Positions 37,950-47,156 of a stretch of 64,000 bases of DNA are shown here, in pieces. The notes beneath the pieces are model-generated. The model ran no database searches, was not told the origin of the DNA, and saw nothing but the letters and a program-made list of their open reading frames with translations. Each line of letters opens with the position of its first letter. The stretch's first letter is position 1. A program made the position numbers and the translations under genes. The stretch is from Dysgonomonas sp. HGC4 (GTDB taxonomy: Bacteria; Bacteroidota; Bacteroidia; Bacteroidales; Dysgonomonadaceae): assembly GCF_001261715.1 (NCBI RefSeq), contig NZ_CVRU01000079.1, forward strand, positions 1-64,000, written 5' to 3'.

Positions 37950-38960
37950 TTATTTATCCATTACACCTCTATATACAGCCTTACGTAATGTACCATCAGC
38001 ATCGTCTCCTGCATATTCCCAATACATAGCACCTCGTAACCCCATCTCTTTAATATAATTGCATTTGAGTTTTATCGACTGCTCATTTTCGTATCCACAG
38101 ATAAAAGCTCCCGCACTATCCGAAATATAAGGAGCTTGGGCTTGTGCATCCCATTGCCTGATATAATTGTCGTCTAGTTTTATTATTTTCTTATAGTCTA
38201 TAAAGTCTGCAAAATCTTTTGTGCCACGTCCATAAAAAGGAATACCTAACACCAATTGGTCGGGAGACATACCCGCAGCTATATGAGCTTGTACAGCCTC
38301 ATCTGCCGATTGACGTACATTTTCTGATTTATAGAGGGCTGAATGATGCCAAGGAGCGCTACCCATATCGTATGACATGATATTAACAAAATCAAGAGAC
38401 TTACTTACCGATCTGAAATCAATATATTTACCATTAGCAGCAGTGGCTATTGTTAACAATTTGTTATCCCCTATGGCAGCCCGAATATCTCTCATCAATA
38501 AAGTGAAGTTTTCAGTATCATCGGGAGAGGACGATATACCACCCACACTCGATGTAGGATATTCCCAATCGATATCTATTCCATCGAGTTGGAACTGAGA
38601 GACTACACGTTGACAATCTTTAGCAAAAGATTTGCGTTTAGCTTCATCCGCTGCCATTTCGCTAAACCGTCCACTACCCCATCCTCCTATTGAAAGCAGG
38701 ATATTCAACGACTTATTTTCCTTTTTCAGAGCTACTATCTCTTTCAATCGATTTTCATTATCAATTCTGACCCCATCAAAAGTATCGGAGACGTGCCCAA
38801 AAGCATAATTGATATGTGTGATATAGTGAGGATCGGGCATATCTTCTGTCCACGAAGTGACATAGGCAATAACCACTTTAGGTGGATTGGCTTGAAGATA
38901 CGGACTACTCGAAATATAACATAACAAGCATAAAATAAATAATGTAAAGTGTCTTTTCAT
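37950..38960 (-). CDS. GH18 family glycosidase (chitinase/ENGase type)
   Basis: This 336-aa protein has a signal peptide (ends YLQANP). The single GH18 barrel has LSIGGWGSGRFSEMA on strand 3 and the catalytic DxxDxDxE motif DGIDIDWEYP with general acid E133. MSYDMG follows on strand 6 and GAMYWEYAGDD on strand 8. It therefore has the full retaining machinery using the substrate N-acetyl group. The substrate should contain GlcNAc: chitin oligomers, N-glycan cores or peptidoglycan-like chains. It sits in the second PUL between GH3 (137-bp gap with a hairpin) and the ThuA pair. Confidence 0.9.
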   Translation of the reverse strand: MKRHFTLFILCLLCYISSSPYLQANPPKVVIAYVTSWTEDMPDPHYITHINYAFGHVSDTFDGVRIDNENRLKEIVALKKENKSLNILLSIGGWGSGRFSEMAADEAKRKSFAKDCQRVVSQFQLDGIDIDWEYPTSSVGGISSSPDDTENFTLLMRDIRAAIGDNKLLTIATAANGKYIDFRSVSKSLDFVNIMSYDMGSAPWHHSALYKSENVRQSADEAVQAHIAAGMSPDQLVLGIPFYGRGTKDFADFIDYKKIIKLDDNYIRQWDAQAQAPYISDSAGAFICGYENEQSIKLKCNYIKEMGLRGAMYWEYAGDDADGTLRKAVYRGVMDK

Positions 38961-39034
38961 GTTCTTTGTGCTTTTGGTTTCAATATAAAGATATATAAAA
39001 TATAAGTTCGAAGTCTAAAAATTGATAAATGACA

Positions 39035-39066
39035 ACAGGATTCAAGCATAATTTCCTGAATCCTGT
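39035..39066 (-). terminator. Hairpin between GH3 and GH18 genes
   Basis: CAGGATTCA (39036-39044) pairs with TGAATCCTG (39057-39065) with a 12-nt loop. It has no strong T run, so it is more likely an intra-operon processing or attenuation element. Confidence 0.5.
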
Positions 39067-39096
39067 CATACTAGTAAATTAAATAAAAAGCGGAAA

Positions 39097-41310
39097 TTAT
39101 TTCAAACTAAATGAAATCTTACTTTTAATATCGGTTGACGATGCTCCAATCAGAGCCTCAAAATCGCCATTCTCGGCAACCCAATCGTGCTTATCAGCAT
39201 CAAAAAAGCTCAATGCTTCTTTATCGATGGTAAAGGATACTGTTTTCTCTTCACCCGCTTTTAAGAATACTTTCTCAAATCCCTTCAATTCCTTTACCGG
39301 ACGTGGTAAAGACGATTTAAGATCGCTAATATACAATTGCACTATTTCGGCACCATCGCGACTACCCGTATTCTTCACGTTTACACTCAGTGTTACTTGG
39401 TCGTTTATGCCCATTTCTTTCTTATCACCAGAAACTTTCCCGTAAGCAAAGGTGCTATAACTAAGTCCATGACCAAACGAAAATAAAGGTTTTATCTTTT
39501 CTTTATCAGCCCAACGGTATCCCACAAAAATGCCTTCTCGGTAAGTAACCTCATTGTCTACTCCTGGATATTCTTTCAGCGCATGAGCTCCATTATCCTC
39601 CAGTTTCACCGGAAAAGTAAAAGGTAATTTACCCGATGGATTAACGTCTCCCACAAGTACCGAAGCAATAGCATTGCCTGCTTCTGTACCCAAATACCAT
39701 ACCTGAACAATAGATGCCACTTCATTCACCCAAGGCATGGCAACCGCATTGCCCGAAACATTTACGACTACTATATTTTTGTTCACTTTAGCCAGTTCTG
39801 AGATTATTTTGTCTTGTTCGTAAGGCAAGCCTAACCCCAGACGATCATCTCCTTCGCTATCTTGGTGTTTATTTTTGTTTAACCCACCAACAAACAAAAC
39901 AATATCTGCTTCTTTAGCCGCACTTAAAGCCTCATCCAATAGTTCTTGAAAACTACGATTATCGAAAGTATCTCCAGCACTTAATCCATCTTGCCTCTGT
40001 CCTTTTTCGCCTACATAACCTCTGGCATAGATAACTTCGGCTTGAGAACCTACTCTGGCTTTGATACCATCTAAAGGAGATATTTCATATTTCGCTTTTA
40101 ACGAAGAACTTCCACCTCCTACGGTCATCGCTTTTATAGCATTTTCGCCTATTATGGCTATCTTTTTTGTTTTACTCAAATCGATAGGAAGTACATTATT
40201 TTTGTTTTGCAACAACACAATACCCTCTTCAGCAATTTTCTTTCCAGCCAAAGCATGCTCCTGAGTTCCGAAAGAACCCGAAGGGCGATTTGCACTCATA
40301 TTGGTACGAAAAACCATACGCAGAATATTGCGAACCTTTTTGTCGACTTCTTCTTCCTTCACCTCTCCCGATTTTAATAGCTTGAGAAAGGGTTGAGCCA
40401 AATAATAATTATCATAAGCATTACTAGCTCCTTCACTAAGTCCATTAGTCCATGTTCCAAACTCCATATCAAGCCCATGATAGATAGCTTCTTTGGTATT
40501 TGACACACCACCCCAATCAGAAACTACAACTCCATCGAATTTCCATTCATCTCTCAGAATATCATTCAAAAGATACTGATTATGACATGCCCATTGTCCT
40601 TTGTATTTGTTATATGCTCCCATTATCGCCCATGCTTTACCCTCTTGCACAGCGGCTTTGAAAGCAGGCAGATAAATTTCGTACAATGTACGATCATCTA
40701 CATTAACATTCACAGTATGACGATCTACCTCCTGATTATTCAGAGCAAAGTGTTTTACACAAGCCGCAACACCATTCGATTGAACTCCCTGTATATAAGG
40801 CACAACCATTTTAGATGCCAAAAACGGGTCTTCACCCATATATTCGAAGTTACGACCATTGAGTGGCGTACGATAGATATTAACACCGGGAGCTAATAGT
40901 ATATTCTTGTTACGATAGCGAGCTTCTTCACCTATTACCTTTCCATAAAGTACTGACATCTCAGGACTCCATGTTGCAGCTAAACAAGTTAGTGCCGGAA
41001 AGGCGATACAAGAATCGTTAGTCCATCCTGCTTGATTCCACTGATCCCAAAACACTTCGGCTCTTATTCCGTGTGGTCCATCGGATGTCCAATTCTCAGG
41101 AATACCCAATCGGGGAACTCCTGCCGAACTAAACTTAGATTGTGCATGACACATTGCAACCTTTTCTTCTAAAGTCATGCGAGACAGTGCATCTTCTACT
41201 CTTTTCTCTATATCGGCATTCGGGTCGAGATACACAGGTTTCTGCTGTGCTAGCAATGAACAGCAGAGCAGTAGTGCACCTGCCAATATTGTGCTTTTGA
41301 TTATCTTCAT
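39097..41310 (-). CDS. GH3 family beta-glucosidase
   Basis: This exo-acting retaining beta-glycosidase of 737 aa is periplasmic, with a signal ending near LLAQQ. The N-terminal TIM barrel carries DGPHGIRAEVF, NNQEVDRHTVNVNV and the nucleophile D265 in VVVSDWGGV. An alpha/beta sandwich follows with KKIAIIGENAI and GDDRLGLGLPYEQD, and a C-terminal fibronectin-III-like domain starts near residue 640. This three-domain order is that of beta-glucosidases of the BglX kind. In the second PUL it would release glucose from beta-oligosaccharides made by the GH5 enzyme. Confidence 0.94.
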   Translation of the reverse strand: MKIIKSTILAGALLLCCSLLAQQKPVYLDPNADIEKRVEDALSRMTLEEKVAMCHAQSKFSSAGVPRLGIPENWTSDGPHGIRAEVFWDQWNQAGWTNDSCIAFPALTCLAATWSPEMSVLYGKVIGEEARYRNKNILLAPGVNIYRTPLNGRNFEYMGEDPFLASKMVVPYIQGVQSNGVAACVKHFALNNQEVDRHTVNVNVDDRTLYEIYLPAFKAAVQEGKAWAIMGAYNKYKGQWACHNQYLLNDILRDEWKFDGVVVSDWGGVSNTKEAIYHGLDMEFGTWTNGLSEGASNAYDNYYLAQPFLKLLKSGEVKEEEVDKKVRNILRMVFRTNMSANRPSGSFGTQEHALAGKKIAEEGIVLLQNKNNVLPIDLSKTKKIAIIGENAIKAMTVGGGSSSLKAKYEISPLDGIKARVGSQAEVIYARGYVGEKGQRQDGLSAGDTFDNRSFQELLDEALSAAKEADIVLFVGGLNKNKHQDSEGDDRLGLGLPYEQDKIISELAKVNKNIVVVNVSGNAVAMPWVNEVASIVQVWYLGTEAGNAIASVLVGDVNPSGKLPFTFPVKLEDNGAHALKEYPGVDNEVTYREGIFVGYRWADKEKIKPLFSFGHGLSYSTFAYGKVSGDKKEMGINDQVTLSVNVKNTGSRDGAEIVQLYISDLKSSLPRPVKELKGFEKVFLKAGEEKTVSFTIDKEALSFFDADKHDWVAENGDFEALIGASSTDIKSKISFSLK

Positions 41311-41369
41311 CGTCTATATATATTTAAGGTTATTAACTGTTTAACTGCATAATATCCGATTTACAAATA

Positions 41370-42626
41370 TTATTCAGGCTTCAACCCCAATGCTTTGATG
41401 TAATCTTTTTGAATTACGTTATTTTTGAATTTACTGTTTTCAACAAACCCTTGCATTGCTTTCCACGACTCATTCTGATCAGGACGAGCATCACGAATCT
41501 CTTTGTATGTGCCACGCACTGCTTCCGAAAAAGCCACAACCTTATCCCATCCGGCAGGAGGAGTAATACCCACAAACGACGATCCATCGATTTTCTTGTA
41601 AGGCCAGAATGTCCAACCAATATTGTTTTCTTCCATTACCTTGCAGAATGATGCCATCCACTCGTTGGTATTATGACCTATCTCGCCCATATACATAGGT
41701 AGATTAACACTGTCTCTGAATTGAATTATAGATTGGATAGCTTCTTTGGTAGGCTCTCCACCATAACGATGGCAGGTATACATAATCTTATCATCGAATT
41801 TAGAATCTGTAAAAGGCTTGAAGTTCCCATTCCATTGCGAACCGCCCAACAAAATAATGTGATTGGTGTCTACTGTACGAATTGCAGCAACCACTTTTTT
41901 GTATAGAGGCTCCAATTTTGCATTCAACTCTTCCATATTAGGAAAGTAAGGAGCAATAGGCTCATTAACCAATTCGTATCCTAAAATGATTGGCTCATTT
42001 TTGTAATAATCGGCAATACGAGTCCATATTTCAAAAAATTGTTTTTGTGATGCTTCACTCTCTAACAGCCAAGGATAACCGAAACTATCGTCAATATTAT
42101 CACCGGTTTGTCCTCCGGGAGCATCGTGCATATCAAGAATCAAATACAAATTGGTTTTCTTACACCAGCTAATTAGCGTATCTATACGGGCAAACCCATC
42201 TTGCTGACCTGTGATACCCATATAATCTTCATCGGTAAATAACTTGTAATGAAACGGTAAACGGATAGTATTTGCTCCGGTAGATGCTATAAACTCAATA
42301 TCATCTAATGTGATATAATTATTCTTGAATTCTGTCCAAAACTCTTTAGCCAAATCAGGTCCAACAAGTTCACTAAACATCTGATTCATTCGTCCTGGAG
42401 AATTGGTCTTGTTAAAACCAAACATATATCCCTCAGGATTCATCCAATTACCCAGATTGGTTCCTTTTATAAACAATTTCTCACCATTAGGCATTATTAA
42501 ATCCTGTCCGCTCACCCTTACAAAAGCTTCGGCAGGCAAGTCTTGCTTTGTGGCTTCAGTTTTACAACTCACAAAGAGTATTGCAAACAACACGCAACAA
42601 CAAAAATTAAGGCTAATTCTCTTCAT
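41370..42626 (-). CDS. GH5 family lipoprotein glycanase
   Basis: This 418-aa lipoprotein has lipobox FVSC with C21 as the anchor, so it is probably at the cell surface or outer membrane. The GH5 barrel begins FIKGTNLGNWMNPEGYMFG. The acid/base is E222 in ELVNEP and the nucleophile is E315 in MYMGEIGH, with the arginine of TGANTIRLPFHY and MHDAPGG in between. The LGNW start resembles exo-beta-1,3-glucanases, but the subfamily cannot be fixed by eye. It is the endo- or exo-acting beta-glucan/glycan enzyme of the second PUL, between the lyase/GH88 fusion and GH3. Confidence 0.9.
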   Translation of the reverse strand: MKRISLNFCCCVLFAILFVSCKTEATKQDLPAEAFVRVSGQDLIMPNGEKLFIKGTNLGNWMNPEGYMFGFNKTNSPGRMNQMFSELVGPDLAKEFWTEFKNNYITLDDIEFIASTGANTIRLPFHYKLFTDEDYMGITGQQDGFARIDTLISWCKKTNLYLILDMHDAPGGQTGDNIDDSFGYPWLLESEASQKQFFEIWTRIADYYKNEPIILGYELVNEPIAPYFPNMEELNAKLEPLYKKVVAAIRTVDTNHIILLGGSQWNGNFKPFTDSKFDDKIMYTCHRYGGEPTKEAIQSIIQFRDSVNLPMYMGEIGHNTNEWMASFCKVMEENNIGWTFWPYKKIDGSSFVGITPPAGWDKVVAFSEAVRGTYKEIRDARPDQNESWKAMQGFVENSKFKNNVIQKDYIKALGLKPE

Positions 42627-42664
42627 TTAATTTTAGGTATTATGGTTTTACTTAAAAGATTTCA

Positions 42665-44983
42665 TTACAAAGCGAGATTATTTCTTCTCAATAATGCCTC
42701 CAGAAAATAATAGTCAGCATAATTAATCGGCACATCTATTTCGCTGTTTCCAGGAAGATGCCCTGTTGAGTGTAATAATAAGAAGCCTTGAGTTGTGTTC
42801 TCCTCAGCTCGGTATTTCTCAATTAAACTCGCCAGCATTTGATCAGCCCAAGCTATATATTGTTCTTTATTTTCGGGACTATATCCTGCTAATTCATACA
42901 ATGCAGATGCAATTATACATGCTGCCGAAGCATCTTTAGGTGCATTAGGTATTGAAGGATCATTAAAATCCCAAAAGGGAACCATATCAGCAGGTAAAGT
43001 AGGATTAGTGAAAACGAAGTGAGTGATACCTTTAGCTTGATCCAAAAATTCGGAATCTTGCGTATAACGATACGACATTACATAACCATACAAAGCCCAT
43101 GCCTGGCCTCTTGCCCATGCCGAAGGATCGGAATACCCCTGAAAAGTTTGTTTCTTAATAGCTTCACCACTAATGGTATCGTAGTCAATAACGTGATAAG
43201 AAGAGAAGTCGTCTCTGAAATGATTCTTCAATGTGGTTTTTGCATGAGCAATTGCTATGTTGCTATATGTAGGATCATTAGTCAATTTAGATACTTCGAA
43301 TAATAATTCCAAGTTCATCATATTATCTATAATCACCGGATATTGCCATACCTGACGATTCCAATCCCATGAACGAATAGCACCCACCTTACTATTGAAG
43401 CGTTTCGATAATGTTTTTGCCGATTGAATCACCACCTCTCTGTAATCATTATTATTAGTCAGTTTGTATCCATTACCAAAAGAGTTATACATTTTAAAGC
43501 CAACATCGTGCGATGTATTGTCGTATTTCTCTTCTTCTATCAACATACTGAATTTATCAGCCTCATTTTTCCATTTCGGGTCATTTGTATATTGATATAC
43601 AAACCACAACGAACCGGGAAAGAACCCCGAACACCAATCACGAGGGTTTACCATGTGCAAACTTCCATCTTTATTGATAGAACGAGGTATTACCTGATTG
43701 CCTTTAACCGAAAGCATAGCTTCATCTACACACTTAAGAGCATAATCGAACTGTGTTGTTGTAAAATCAAACATCGCTTTAATTGGATCTTCTCCTCCAT
43801 AGAGCAATAGATTTCTGTCCGATAGATTCAATTGCTTATATTTATTATATAATTGCAAATAATCTTTTCGAGAAGGATCGCTCGACGCAATACGATAAAG
43901 ATCGTTGCACAAATTAGCCTTTGAATCTTCCCATCCACTTATCTGCTGATAAGGCCACACAGATACTTCTTTACCTAAAAATGAAGCTAAATAATCTACT
44001 GCACCATAAATACTTCTTCCGTCAGCAGACACTGCACTATATAAATCTCTATTTACTTTTTTAGCAGTGGCTGCCAAATCTATCATATGACTTAGGTTAT
44101 ACTGCGAATAATGAAATGCTAAGGTTCTCCACAACTCATTCGGCTGTTTTCCATCAGGTTCTATCTGAGTGTAAATTCTTTTGGCAGGAAATGCATCTAT
44201 AACCTTTTCTGCTTCTTTGTTTTTTCCTGCAAAAAGCAAATAAGTAGCCAATTGAGCATCGTATGCTGTACTATGATTATTTTTCGCTGCGTCTTCTTTT
44301 TTACCCTGTGGACTTGTTTGCAACCATTTAGCAAAAGTGGCAAACCACAATTTCAACCCTTCCTCATCTTGAGAGGTATAAGCTGATGATCCCTTAAGCA
44401 ATTCTACACTACTCAACATCGACACAAAAGAATAAGAATCTATTAACCCTTCGGGACGCCCTTTGGAGCCATCTCTTCCGGGTATAAACTGAGAATAATT
44501 AAGATTAGGATTCATTTTTGTGTCCTTATTCAAGAACCAAGCACGAAGCAATTCTACTGCTTTATCAGCATAACGCTGGTCGTCGCTATAAAAATAAGCC
44601 AAAGATAGTGTATTGACTGCCGAACACATTTCACCTAAACGATTACGGTCATACTTATCCAAATCGGGGTTCGATTGTCCATCTTTAAACACATACGGCA
44701 AATTGTCTTGCGCATCAGGATTAGGCCACCAATAGCGGCTCAAGCTTACATAATCGTGTTTATTACCACTTGGAGGTAATATCTCCTTGAATGTTACAGA
44801 ATATACGCCGCCTTGCAATTCTTTTTCTGCCTGGTGGAGTATATTTTGATAAGCATTTGCATAAGTGAATGTATGCTTGTTACTCTTTATTTCGTTCAGT
44901 TTATTAATATCCCATAGCCATTGTGCATATATTGGCGAAAAGGAAATAAACAAGACAAGTATCAGTATAGATATTTTTTTCAT
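42665..44983 (-). CDS. Fusion of alginate/glucuronan-lyase-like domain and GH88 unsaturated glucuronyl hydrolase
   Basis: This is a two-domain exported enzyme of 772 aa. The signal peptide ends near SPIYAQ. Residues about 25-385 match the alginate_lyase (PL5/PL38-type) toroid: SLSRYWWPNPD, GRPEGLIDSYSFV, the NNHS motif with H237, and ELWRTLAFHYSQYNL. Residues about 400-772 are a GH88 (alpha/alpha)6 barrel: RDWCSGFFPGSLW with D449, SHDVGFKMYNSFG with D493, and SDPSAWARGQAWALYGYVMS. GH88 removes the 4,5-unsaturated uronate that a lyase creates. One chain could therefore cut a beta-linked uronan and clear the end product. A standalone domain of each kind is about 370-400 aa, so both are full length. 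Confidence 0.88.
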   Translation of the reverse strand: MKKISILILVLFISFSPIYAQWLWDINKLNEIKSNKHTFTYANAYQNILHQAEKELQGGVYSVTFKEILPPSGNKHDYVSLSRYWWPNPDAQDNLPYVFKDGQSNPDLDKYDRNRLGEMCSAVNTLSLAYFYSDDQRYADKAVELLRAWFLNKDTKMNPNLNYSQFIPGRDGSKGRPEGLIDSYSFVSMLSSVELLKGSSAYTSQDEEGLKLWFATFAKWLQTSPQGKKEDAAKNNHSTAYDAQLATYLLFAGKNKEAEKVIDAFPAKRIYTQIEPDGKQPNELWRTLAFHYSQYNLSHMIDLAATAKKVNRDLYSAVSADGRSIYGAVDYLASFLGKEVSVWPYQQISGWEDSKANLCNDLYRIASSDPSRKDYLQLYNKYKQLNLSDRNLLLYGGEDPIKAMFDFTTTQFDYALKCVDEAMLSVKGNQVIPRSINKDGSLHMVNPRDWCSGFFPGSLWFVYQYTNDPKWKNEADKFSMLIEEEKYDNTSHDVGFKMYNSFGNGYKLTNNNDYREVVIQSAKTLSKRFNSKVGAIRSWDWNRQVWQYPVIIDNMMNLELLFEVSKLTNDPTYSNIAIAHAKTTLKNHFRDDFSSYHVIDYDTISGEAIKKQTFQGYSDPSAWARGQAWALYGYVMSYRYTQDSEFLDQAKGITHFVFTNPTLPADMVPFWDFNDPSIPNAPKDASAACIIASALYELAGYSPENKEQYIAWADQMLASLIEKYRAEENTTQGFLLLHSTGHLPGNSEIDVPINYADYYFLEALLRRNNLAL

Positions 44984-45065
44984 AGATCAATCAACAACGT
45001 TTCCAACTAAAAAAGATTTAAGGTTTTGAAGCCTTAGATCTTTTCCTTTTTTTCTATTCTGTATA

Positions 45066-45114
45066 TCTTGATTGGATAAAGATTCTTTACTTTTAGTTCT
45101 CTACCCAATCAAGA
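45066..45114 (-). terminator. Intra-PUL hairpin after susD-like gene
   Basis: TCTTGATTGG (45066-45075) pairs with CCAATCAAGA (45105-45114). The loop is 29 nt and a T tract follows further on in the minus direction (about 45049-45057). It likely lowers expression of the enzymes relative to susCD. Confidence 0.55.
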
Positions 45115-45143
45115 TTGACAGATTTAATTTAGTTTCTAATTTA

Positions 45144-47144
45144 TTATTTCAGTGCACCTTCATTGGCAACTGTCGGCCATCCCGGATTTTGATAAATAGG
45201 AGATGTAGATATCGTTTGACCATCATTTGCCGTTAACAAGAAATGCTTGATAGCAATAGGCGACAAGTAGTGTGCCTCCGTAAAAAACAATCCTTTATAA
45301 TACAAATTGGCTGTTGATACCTGATAAGGACGAGTGTATAAACTCAACGTTGGGGACGACACTGTATTCTTCTTGTCATCAACTCCATAAATCAGTTTAG
45401 ACTGATCGTATTTATCCTTCATCGAACCCCACAATTTGCAACCTTCTATTTGAAAACCGTTCAACTGATCCATTGCTCTCCAACGAAGCAGGTCATCGTA
45501 GCGTACACCTTCTCCGATAAACTCACATCTGCGTTCACGTCTGATATTATACAGAGTTCTATCTATCATTTTTCCGTGAGAATATACACCCCAGTCATTC
45601 AACATCTCTTTGTTGAGATCGGTAGCTGCAATAGTTTTAGAATAATCGGCATCTACACCTGCACGTGTACGAATAGCACGCCAATAGCTATCGGCTTTAC
45701 TATCGAGCTTACCATTTCTCTCATAATAAGCTTCCATATAAATAAGATAAGCTTCGGCTGCTCTAAAAATAATGGGAGCAGTAGCATCTTTGTTCAATTC
45801 TTGATTCTTGAAGTCGTGAGAGAAACCTTTTCCGATTAAATAACCGGTAGATGTAGAATATTTCACATCATTAGAATAGATCATTGGAGCCTGATCAAAC
45901 TTCTCAATATTGATGGTATTGATAAAGGTTTTTACTTCACCCGGTGCTTTCATAAATAATTTCCAACGCCAGTCTCTGTTTACTTTCGTGTCCTGAATAT
46001 AATCGTCGCCTGCATAGTTACTGCCCGAAGCATATACAGGAAGACCATTTTCCATAAGAAACGACTGTTCCATCTGATGAGTATAACCCCGTGCATAGCC
46101 GTAGTAGATATGGTGATTGTAATCTGAACCGACATTAATATCTGCATTGTAAGGGCGATACATCAACACCTCACCATACGAACTCGGATTGGTAGACGAG
46201 AACATATCGTAATATTGATTCACTGCCTGAGATGTAGACTCTCTAAGCACTTTGTTGTTTGTAACCAAAGGAATAGCATCTGCTACCTGCCCTGCCGCAC
46301 TTATTGCTTGATCTAAGAAAAACTTGATCTCGGCATCTGCACTACCACTAGGGAACTGATAACCTTTGTTATAATCTTTATCAGCTCCCGGCCATCCGCT
46401 ACCCAGAGGTACTAATGGTGTTCCTGCATGATATTTTTCCCAAGTACCTTCGAATAAGGCAACTCTTGCCTTCATCACCAAAGCCGCATTTTTAGTAATA
46501 CGTACTTTACCGCCTACAGGACTATTATTTAGTAATTCAATCGCTTTATCTAAATCGCTCAATATAAATCGGGCTACTTCATTACGTGGTCTACGTTTCG
46601 ATATTTCAACTAAGATACTTTGATCATCGGGATAAGTTTTATCCAGAATAGGAAAGTCTCCCAGCTTACGTAATCGGTAATAATACTGATAAGCCCGGAG
46701 GAAATATCCCTCACCAATGTAATGCTTGATATTAGTAGCATCGCCCGATATTTTGCCAGCTTCGAAATTTGCCACTGCATTTTCCAAATAATAATTGAGT
46801 GGGTAGATGCGTCCGAAATCCCAGTCACCATCATTCGCAGGAGTTTTCCACTGACCCGGTAAATAACGATTGTTCGATTCACGGGTTGTTGCATTATCGG
46901 TTCCCATATCTGCTCCATACAGTGCATTTATTGTAGGGAAATAGCTATCTGCCGATTCGCCCGGTCCGTTGAGGTAATATCTAATGGTATAGGCTGCCAA
47001 TTGACTCTCTTCTAACAAATACTTTTCGGGAGATACAGACGATGGCGGTGTTATATCCAAATAGTCATTACAACTGAGCAATGCCATGAAGGAGCAACCC
47101 AACAATATTCTCTTTGTAGTTTTTATATATTTATTATTTTTCAT
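45144..47144 (-). CDS. SusD/RagB-like glycan-binding lipoprotein, second PUL
   Basis: This surface lipoprotein has 666 aa, larger than starch SusD. The lipobox LLSC places lipid on C25 and NDYLDITPPSSVSPEKYL is the usual SusD start. TPR-like helices include GEGYFLRAYQYYYRLRKLGD (quoted in part), and the C-terminal family motif IRRERRCEFIGEGVRYDDLL is clear. It is encoded 12 bp after its susC partner. Its ligand is unknown and would be the substrate of the adjoining enzymes. Confidence 0.93.
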   Translation of the reverse strand: MKNNKYIKTTKRILLGCSFMALLSCNDYLDITPPSSVSPEKYLLEESQLAAYTIRYYLNGPGESADSYFPTINALYGADMGTDNATTRESNNRYLPGQWKTPANDGDWDFGRIYPLNYYLENAVANFEAGKISGDATNIKHYIGEGYFLRAYQYYYRLRKLGDFPILDKTYPDDQSILVEISKRRPRNEVARFILSDLDKAIELLNNSPVGGKVRITKNAALVMKARVALFEGTWEKYHAGTPLVPLGSGWPGADKDYNKGYQFPSGSADAEIKFFLDQAISAAGQVADAIPLVTNNKVLRESTSQAVNQYYDMFSSTNPSSYGEVLMYRPYNADINVGSDYNHHIYYGYARGYTHQMEQSFLMENGLPVYASGSNYAGDDYIQDTKVNRDWRWKLFMKAPGEVKTFINTINIEKFDQAPMIYSNDVKYSTSTGYLIGKGFSHDFKNQELNKDATAPIIFRAAEAYLIYMEAYYERNGKLDSKADSYWRAIRTRAGVDADYSKTIAATDLNKEMLNDWGVYSHGKMIDRTLYNIRRERRCEFIGEGVRYDDLLRWRAMDQLNGFQIEGCKLWGSMKDKYDQSKLIYGVDDKKNTVSSPTLSLYTRPYQVSTANLYYKGLFFTEAHYLSPIAIKHFLLTANDGQTISTSPIYQNPGWPTVANEGALK

Positions 47145-47156
47145 CGTTTCATTACA

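Noticed and set aside
45001-45050. Possible further copy of the dispersed palindrome (AAGGTTTTGAAGCCTT)
   Set aside because: The arms pair but the sequence differs too much from the core to count as a family member.
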